DNA of 64,000 bases from Sulfuricaulis sp049587675 (lineage in GTDB: Bacteria > Pseudomonadota > Gammaproteobacteria > Acidiferrobacterales > Sulfurifustaceae), in NCBI RefSeq assembly GCF_049587675.1, contig NZ_JBAVEJ010000048.1:32489-96488 (forward strand), written 5' to 3'. Position numbers and translations under genes: made by a program. A model generated the notes under the pieces. It did not search any database. It was not told the origin of the DNA and worked only from the letters and a program-made list of their open reading frames with translations. Numbering within the stretch: the stretch's first letter is position 1; every line of letters starts with the position of its first letter. This document shows positions 60,127 through 64,000 of the stretch, in pieces.

Positions 60127-60858
60127 ATGTCTATCGCCACACATACCCAGGCAACTAATAGTGTGCTGCGGGCTCTGTCAACCGAGGAAAACCAGCGTTT
60201 GCTCGCACATAGCGAACAAGTGAATCTGACGTATGGCGATATCCTTTGCGAGCCCGGTAAGCAGATACGGCATGTTTACTTTCCGAACAACGGGATCATT
60301 TCCTTGCTTACTCCATTGGACGGGCATGATAGCGCGGAGGTTGGGCTGGTTGGCAGGGAAGGCATGGCGGGGATGGCGCTCTTTTTAGGCATCAGTGTTT
60401 CACCTGTGCGCATGCTGGTGCAAGGTACCGGTACCGCGACGCGAATGAAAGCGGTGTCATTTCGCAAAGAGCTCAAACGCAACCCCGTGCTGCAACTCGA
60501 GCTAGGCCACTATCTCTATGCGCTCATGGCCCAAGTAGCGCAAACGGCCGCCTGCAACCGCCACCATCAGCTGGGGGAGCGTCTTGCGCGGTGGCTCTTG
60601 ATGACGCACGATAGGGTACAGTCAAACAAGTATCATCTCACGCAAGAATTTCTCGCGCACATGCTCGGAGTACGGCGAGTCGGAGTTACCAGGGCGGCAG
60701 GACTGCTGCAAGAAAAAAAGCTTATCAGTTATCGCCGCGGCAATATTACCATTCTCAATCGCAAGGGTTTGGAGCGCGCCTCGTGCCGCTGCTATCGGGA
60801 TGTCAACAATATCCGCGACCGCATGTTAGGTGGTGCAGTGGGTCATTCCACATCCTGA
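60127..60858 (+). CDS. Crp/Fnr-family transcriptional regulator 3
   Basis: A 243-residue protein. GAGGAG at 60117-60122 sets the ATG at 60127; the frame is open 36 codons further upstream but non-family. The barrel (YGDILCEPGKQIRHVYFPNNGIISLLTPLDGHDSAEVGLVGREGMAG) and winged helix (YHLTQEFLAHMLGVRRVGVTRAAGLLQEKKLISYRRGNITILNRKGLERASC) match the other two regulators at lower identity. It lacks Fnr cysteines. Its recognition helix differs slightly (RRVGV instead of RREGV or RREGI). Confidence 0.93.
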   Translation: MSIATHTQATNSVLRALSTEENQRLLAHSEQVNLTYGDILCEPGKQIRHVYFPNNGIISLLTPLDGHDSAEVGLVGREGMAGMALFLGISVSPVRMLVQGTGTATRMKAVSFRKELKRNPVLQLELGHYLYALMAQVAQTAACNRHHQLGERLARWLLMTHDRVQSNKYHLTQEFLAHMLGVRRVGVTRAAGLLQEKKLISYRRGNITILNRKGLERASCRCYRDVNNIRDRMLGGAVGHSTS

Positions 60859-60941
60859 TATCTAAACTCTCCGTGCCCGGCGCTTAATAATTTCTATCAA
60901 TTGAATTCTCCTACTCCCAAAATAACCACTCAAGGAGAGTT

Positions 60942-61352
60942 ATGCAGGCTAATAAGATTGATAGGGTAAATCAAAAGAAACAATGCATTCAGGATTGCCT
61001 GGACTGTCATCGAGTTTGTCAGGAAATGGCCACATACCTGCATGCAGAACGAAGACAGGCAGCAGCGAATCATGTTCGGTTGCTGCTCGATTGCGCGGCG
61101 CTCTGTCAGGCCAGCGCTGATTTTATGGCAAGCGATTCCGTTCTGCAGGAGCATTTTTACGGCGCTTGCGCCGAGATATGCCCGCGGTGCGCTCAGGAAT
61201 GCGAGCGTTTCGAAAGCAATGTTCAAATGAAGGTCTGCGCCGACACCTGCCGCCGTTGCGCCGAAAGTTGCCGGCAGATGGTGATCAAGCCAGCAGTTAA
61301 CCCCGGCCCGCGCCCGGAATGGATCGATGACTTAGCCCGATCAACCTCATAA
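60942..61352 (+). CDS. Four-helix-bundle copper-binding protein
   Basis: A 136-residue protein, cysteine-rich: CIQDCLDCHRVCQEM, LLLDCAALCQASADFM, CAEICPRCAQECERF and CADTCRRCAESCRQM each line a helix. This is the cysteine-lined helical-bundle (Csp-like, DUF326) family, which stores Cu(I) in the bundle core. It has no signal peptide, so it is probably a cytosolic form. AAGGAG precedes the ATG. It follows Crp/Fnr regulator 3 by 83 bases. Confidence 0.93.
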   Translation: MQANKIDRVNQKKQCIQDCLDCHRVCQEMATYLHAERRQAAANHVRLLLDCAALCQASADFMASDSVLQEHFYGACAEICPRCAQECERFESNVQMKVCADTCRRCAESCRQMVIKPAVNPGPRPEWIDDLARSTS

Positions 61353-61424
61353 GTAGTATTTTGACAGTAAAGTCAAGGATTGCCGGATCAATTTGATCAG
61401 CCGCTGCTAAGTGGACCGCCGTAT

Positions 61425-61438
61425 GTGCGTTATCGCAC
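61425..61438 (+). promoter_or_regulatory. Shared palindrome (site e), upstream of the yqjDEK-type group
   Basis: GTGCGTTATCGCAC, extended to perfect six-base arms (TGTGCG/CGCACA at 61424-61439). CATAAT begins 28.5 bases from the centre at 61460. The implied leader to the first gene at 61529 is about 57 bases. Confidence 0.7.
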
Positions 61439-61528
61439 AGCGCATTTCAGCAGGGCATGCATAATGAAAACCAGTGATTTATTTAATCACATCTTTATCA
61501 GATAACAGATATTCAAGGAGAAAGTACG

Positions 61529-61849
61529 ATGGAACAGACAATAAGTGAATCGAATCGGACTAAAGCCAAGGTGGTCGAAGATTTCAAGTCGATCGTTAAC
61601 GATGCCGACGATTTGCTGCAGGCGACAGCGAAAGTATCCGGCGAAGGGTTCAATTTAGCGCGCGCTAAATTCTCAGAAAAGTTACAGACCGCCAAAGCCA
61701 GCCTGGCAGATGCGGAACAATTGGTCGTGAACAAAGCCAAGCAGGCCGCGACAGCAACCGACGATTACGTCAAGGGCAATCCGTGGACCGCCGTGGGCAT
61801 CGCCGCCGGTGTTGGCATATTAATCGGATTTTCATTTGGGAAGCGTTGA
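61529..61849 (+). CDS. yqjD: YqjD/ElaB-family (DUF883) membrane-anchored ribosome-binding protein
   Basis: A 106-residue protein. An N-terminal amphipathic region (VVEDFKSIVNDADDLLQATAKVSGEGFNLARAKFSEKLQTAKASL) is followed by VKGNPWTAVGIAAGVGILIGFSFGKR, the single C-terminal membrane anchor of the family. Enteric YqjD ties stationary-phase ribosomes to the membrane. AAGGAG precedes the ATG. It is followed by yqjE- and yqjK-like genes, the standard order. Confidence 0.92.
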   Translation: MEQTISESNRTKAKVVEDFKSIVNDADDLLQATAKVSGEGFNLARAKFSEKLQTAKASLADAEQLVVNKAKQAATATDDYVKGNPWTAVGIAAGVGILIGFSFGKR

Positions 61850-61870
61850 TACTTCACTGGATGTCAGCTT

Positions 61871-62272
61871 GTGAATCGTGAAATCCAATCCATCGACGCG
61901 CCGCCGGGAGGACTGTTCGGTTCCGTCAAGAACCTGGCCGCGAGCCTGGTGACCCATCTGCATACCCGGTTGCAGCTTTTTGCAACCGAGTTTGCCGAAG
62001 AAAAACTCAGGCAGACTTCGCTAGTATTCGGCGCTATTGTGGCGTTGTTGTTTACTTTTATGACGCTTGTCCTCGCGGTGCTGTTCGTCATCGCGGTCTA
62101 TTGGGATACACCCTATCGGTTGCACGCCGTGGTGTTCCTCGCCGTGTTGTTTCTGGCCGGTGCCGTGATTTCCGGGGGCATGGTTCGTGCCAAGCTTAAA
62201 GCGAAGCCGCGTTTATTCGAAGCGAGCCTGGCCGAACTTTACAAAGACTGGCAGCAGCTGAATTCACCATGA
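61871..62272 (+). CDS. yqjE: YqjE-like (DUF1469/holin-like) membrane protein
   Basis: A 133-residue protein from GTG at 61871. LFGSVKNLAASLVTHLHTRLQLFATEFAEEKLR is the family's helical start, followed by two membrane segments (VFGAIVALLFTFMTLVLAVLFVIAVYW and HAVVFLAVLFLAGAVISGGMV). It is called holin-like by sequence but has no known lytic role here. It overlaps the next gene by four bases (ATGA). Confidence 0.88.
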   Translation: MNREIQSIDAPPGGLFGSVKNLAASLVTHLHTRLQLFATEFAEEKLRQTSLVFGAIVALLFTFMTLVLAVLFVIAVYWDTPYRLHAVVFLAVLFLAGAVISGGMVRAKLKAKPRLFEASLAELYKDWQQLNSP

Positions 62273-62559
62273 ACAGTGCAAAAACCATAGCCCTGGCGAG
62301 GCAGCGCGACGATCTGATCGCGCAAATTGCTTTTGAACGCGCCGCGATCGCGCAAAATGTTACTTCGTTGCGGCGACTCTCGCGAATGATTGATAAAGTC
62401 CGAGACGGAGTTCAATACCTCAAACGCCACCCTGAAGCTTTGCTGCTACCCGTTGTCATCACTGTTGTGGCGCGTCCTTGGCGCTTGTTGACTGTGGCAT
62501 TCAGTGGCTTCGGCATATGGCGGATGGTGCAGATTTGGCGACGTCGGATCCACTCATGA
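62269..62559 (+). CDS. yqjK: YqjK-like protein
   Basis: A 96-residue protein. A charged helix (ALARQRDDLIAQIAFERAAIAQNVTSLRRLSRMIDKVRDGVQYLKRHPEALLLPVVI) ends in a hydrophobic region and WRMVQIWRRR. It is coupled to yqjE by an ATGA overlap and to the DUF302 gene by another. Function is unknown. Confidence 0.82.
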   Translation: MNSAKTIALARQRDDLIAQIAFERAAIAQNVTSLRRLSRMIDKVRDGVQYLKRHPEALLLPVVITVVARPWRLLTVAFSGFGIWRMVQIWRRRIHS

Positions 62560-62936
62560 CGCGGGCCACCGACAGTTTTAACAAGGCGGTAGGACGCGCG
62601 ATTGAGGCTTTGCAGGCAGAAGGCTTTGGCGTGCAGACCAGCCCCGACGTGAAAAAAACGATGGAGAAAAAGCTTGACGTGGAGGGGCGTTCTTATCGCA
62701 TCCTCGGCGCCAGCAACCCACCGCTCGCGCACCGGGCGCAGACCGCCGATCCGAAAATCGTCATGCTGCTGCCCTACAACGTATTCGTGCGCGAAGAAGC
62801 GGACGGACACATTACCGTTGGGCTCATGAATCCGGTTGCATTGCTGCAACTGACCAGCAATCTCACGACCCGCGAGATTGTGCAAGAGGTTCGTGGCAGA
62901 CTGGAACAGGTATGCGGCAAATTGGCGATTGCCTGA
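62556..62936 (+). CDS. DUF302 family protein
   Basis: A 126-residue protein from the ATG at 62556, which overlaps the yqjK stop. AVGRAIEALQAEGFGVQTSPDVKKTMEKKLDVEGRSYRILGASNPPLAHRAQTADPKIVMLLPYNVFVREEADGHITVGLMNPVALLQL is the whole DUF302 domain. Such proteins may bind small molecules; the role is unknown. A longer frame upstream lies in yqjK and is not used. Confidence 0.9.
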   Translation: MTRATDSFNKAVGRAIEALQAEGFGVQTSPDVKKTMEKKLDVEGRSYRILGASNPPLAHRAQTADPKIVMLLPYNVFVREEADGHITVGLMNPVALLQLTSNLTTREIVQEVRGRLEQVCGKLAIA

Positions 62937-63592
62937 ACCCGAAGCTCCTCATGCCGGCTTCAACCGCATTGCCGACCGGGCTGCTTGCACCGGGCGCAGC
63001 GCCGGCTTTGGACGTGAACATCACCGCCGCTCTGGCGTCGGTGGAAGTGATGCATCATGGCCGGAAGGTCACCATCATGCGCCATCAGAATCAGAACAAC
63101 ACCGTCAATCCGGATTTTGTCAAGACTTCGCGTAAATGCCCGCCGTTCTGCATTCAGCCCGGTGAGCTGGCGCCGGGTGTGAAAACCATCGGTGAACTGG
63201 AAGTGTTACAGTTTCTCAAGAAAATAAATGACGGCGATGCATCGATCATGGTAGTCGATTTGCGTACGCCCGACTGGGTGGAAAAAGGAACCATTCCCGG
63301 GGCGATAAATATTCCGTGGGACAAGCTCGACATCGGCAAGTCCGGCCCGGTCGCCGTGGGGGGAATTCTGGAGAAACAACTAGGCGCCAGGCGGCAGGAT
63401 GGATTCTGGAATTTTGATGGCGCCCAAACGCTGGTGATGTTCTGCAACGGCCCGTGGTGCGGACAATCGCCGACCAATATCAAGGAATTGTTGAAAATCG
63501 GTTATCCGGCGCACAAATTATTCTGGTATCGCGGCGGCATGCAGGATTGGGAAAACCTCGGGCTGACCACGGTCAAGCCGGAGAGCGAATAA
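62912..63592 (+). CDS. Rhodanese-domain protein
   Basis: A 226-residue protein (or 213 from ATG at 62951). The N-terminus is hydrophobic only in part. The rhodanese domain runs from LEVLQFLKKINDGDASIMVVDLRTPDWVEKGTIPGAINIPW to the loop MFCNGPWCGQSPTNIKELLKIGY, with the active cysteine C in FCNGPWCGQS, then the end motif YRGGMQDWENLGL. It is a likely sulfurtransferase. The last bases of DUF302 overlap its start by 25 if 62912 is used. Confidence 0.88.
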   Translation: MRQIGDCLNPKLLMPASTALPTGLLAPGAAPALDVNITAALASVEVMHHGRKVTIMRHQNQNNTVNPDFVKTSRKCPPFCIQPGELAPGVKTIGELEVLQFLKKINDGDASIMVVDLRTPDWVEKGTIPGAINIPWDKLDIGKSGPVAVGGILEKQLGARRQDGFWNFDGAQTLVMFCNGPWCGQSPTNIKELLKIGYPAHKLFWYRGGMQDWENLGLTTVKPESE

Positions 63593-63737
63593 CACAGTTC
63601 CTCGACAGAATTAAGTGGCTGGCCCTAGCAGGTTGCTGAAAACTCCCTCTCGCCAAGCTGGAACGGTGCTTGCTTGGCGCCGCCTGGCCTACGGTTAACA
63701 CCCTTTCTATAAAACTAAACGTAGAGACTTAAAGAAG

Positions 63738-64000
63738 ATTAAAAAATCACTTCTCATAGGTGTACTGGCCACCCTATCTTTATCCACGCCCCTTGCCTGG
63801 GCGGAGGAAGCCCATCCTTCTGACAAGGACAAGAAACCGGCAACAACCATGACAGAGAAGGACAAACAAATGCAGTTGGGCAAAATGCAGGAGAGTATGC
63901 TGCGGTTGCACGAGCAAATGCACAAGATCATGGATGAGAAAAATCCGCAGGAGCGCGTACGGCTCCTGCAAGAGCAGTCGAAGATGATGCAGGGCATGAT
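63738..64000 (+). CDS. Secreted helical protein, partial, with an apparent ATT start
   Basis: The frame runs off the right edge after about 87 codons. KKSLLIGVLATLSLSTPLAWA is a clear signal peptide. It is followed by a charged, methionine-rich helix (KDKQMQLGKMQESMLRLHEQMHKIMDEKNPQERVRLLQEQSKMMQ), similar to small periplasmic metal- or stress-response proteins. No ATG, GTG or TTG precedes the signal in frame; a stop lies at 63696. ATT at 63738, or a non-canonical TTA or CTT start, is the only option near the signal. Real use of ATT, or a lost start, cannot be decided here. Confidence 0.6.
   Translation, partial: MKKSLLIGVLATLSLSTPLAWAEEAHPSDKDKKPATTMTEKDKQMQLGKMQESMLRLHEQMHKIMDEKNPQERVRLLQEQSKMMQGM

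Noticed and set aside
61871..62272. Prophage holin
   Set aside because: The holin-like label comes from DUF1469; the position between yqjD and yqjK marks it as the YqjE group, with no phage genes nearby.
29254..64000. Integrative element inserted at tRNA-Met
   Set aside because: The accessory region begins there, but no integrase gene and no second copy of the tRNA end were found within the window.
1..64000. CRISPR array or insertion sequence
   Set aside because: No regularly spaced repeats, no cas genes, and no transposase frame or matching terminal inverted repeats were seen.

Overview
The window looks like a chromosomal segment of a GC-rich gammaproteobacterium. SlmA, LolB, an HdfR-like LysR regulator, MsrPQ, HslVU and the order lolB-ispE-tRNA-Gln-prs-rplY-pth-ychF all fit that class. 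The genus cannot be fixed from the sequence alone; an Acidiferrobacterales-like or other environmental lineage is a guess.

Layout, left part (about 1-29.3 kb): dense core genes. From the left: a partial HD-GYP protein, dodecin, a DUF2007 protein, HtpX, a DUF1223 protein, the MsrP/MsrQ methionine-sulfoxide repair pair, a GNAT and a DUF2156 protein, an HdfR-like regulator, HslV-HslU, an Hsp20, ArgB and SlmA. Then come three minus-strand blocks: lemA plus a GIDE-domain protein; hemA-prfA-prmC-moeB-JAMM; and a CstA-type transporter. They are followed by a plus-strand block: TPR lipoprotein, lolB, ispE, tRNA-Gln, prs, rplY, pth, ychF, tRNA-Met. A 240-base stretch packed with hairpins sits between tRNA-Gln and prs and ends in a 20-base copy of the tRNA 3' end.

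Layout, right part (about 29.3-64 kb): an accessory, stress-oriented region with more non-coding space and several decayed genes. It holds an AsmA-like protein, a short alternative oxidase, many very small membrane or stress proteins (DUF1328, DUF3309, DUF3096, two CsbD, BON, YqjD/YqjE/YqjK), a DUF3943 barrel next to an internally deleted PAP2 phosphatase, and a nearly 3000-residue cyclic beta-1,2-glucan synthetase. Downstream of the synthetase lie a hybrid kinase, a REC-PAS regulator and a Crp/Fnr regulator. Further right are two paralogous diguanylate cyclases, two more Crp/Fnr regulators, DUF4398/OmpA lipoproteins, a SYLF protein, a phospholipase D/cardiolipin-synthase-like lipoprotein, a copper-binding four-helix protein, a DUF302 protein and a rhodanese.

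Main finding: at least six intergenic palindromes in the accessory region share the consensus GTkCGnTAACGmAC. Each is followed, in the direction of a neighbouring gene, by a -10-like hexamer that starts 28.5-29.5 bases from the palindrome centre. That places the palindrome at about -41.5, the position of a class II Crp/Fnr activator site. The sites precede a Crp/Fnr gene, a diguanylate cyclase, the hybrid-kinase/REC/Crp operon, a DUF3096 gene, the yqjDEK group and (with a long leader) the BON/CsbD/DUF1328 group. Three weaker copies precede aox, a csbD gene and the third Crp/Fnr gene. The likely reading is a local stress regulon run by one or more of the three Crp/Fnr proteins encoded here. Other oddities are two lipoprotein or secreted-protein genes with apparent ACG and ATT starts, two decayed outer-membrane barrels, and a 33-base vestige of a second glucan-synthetase gene.
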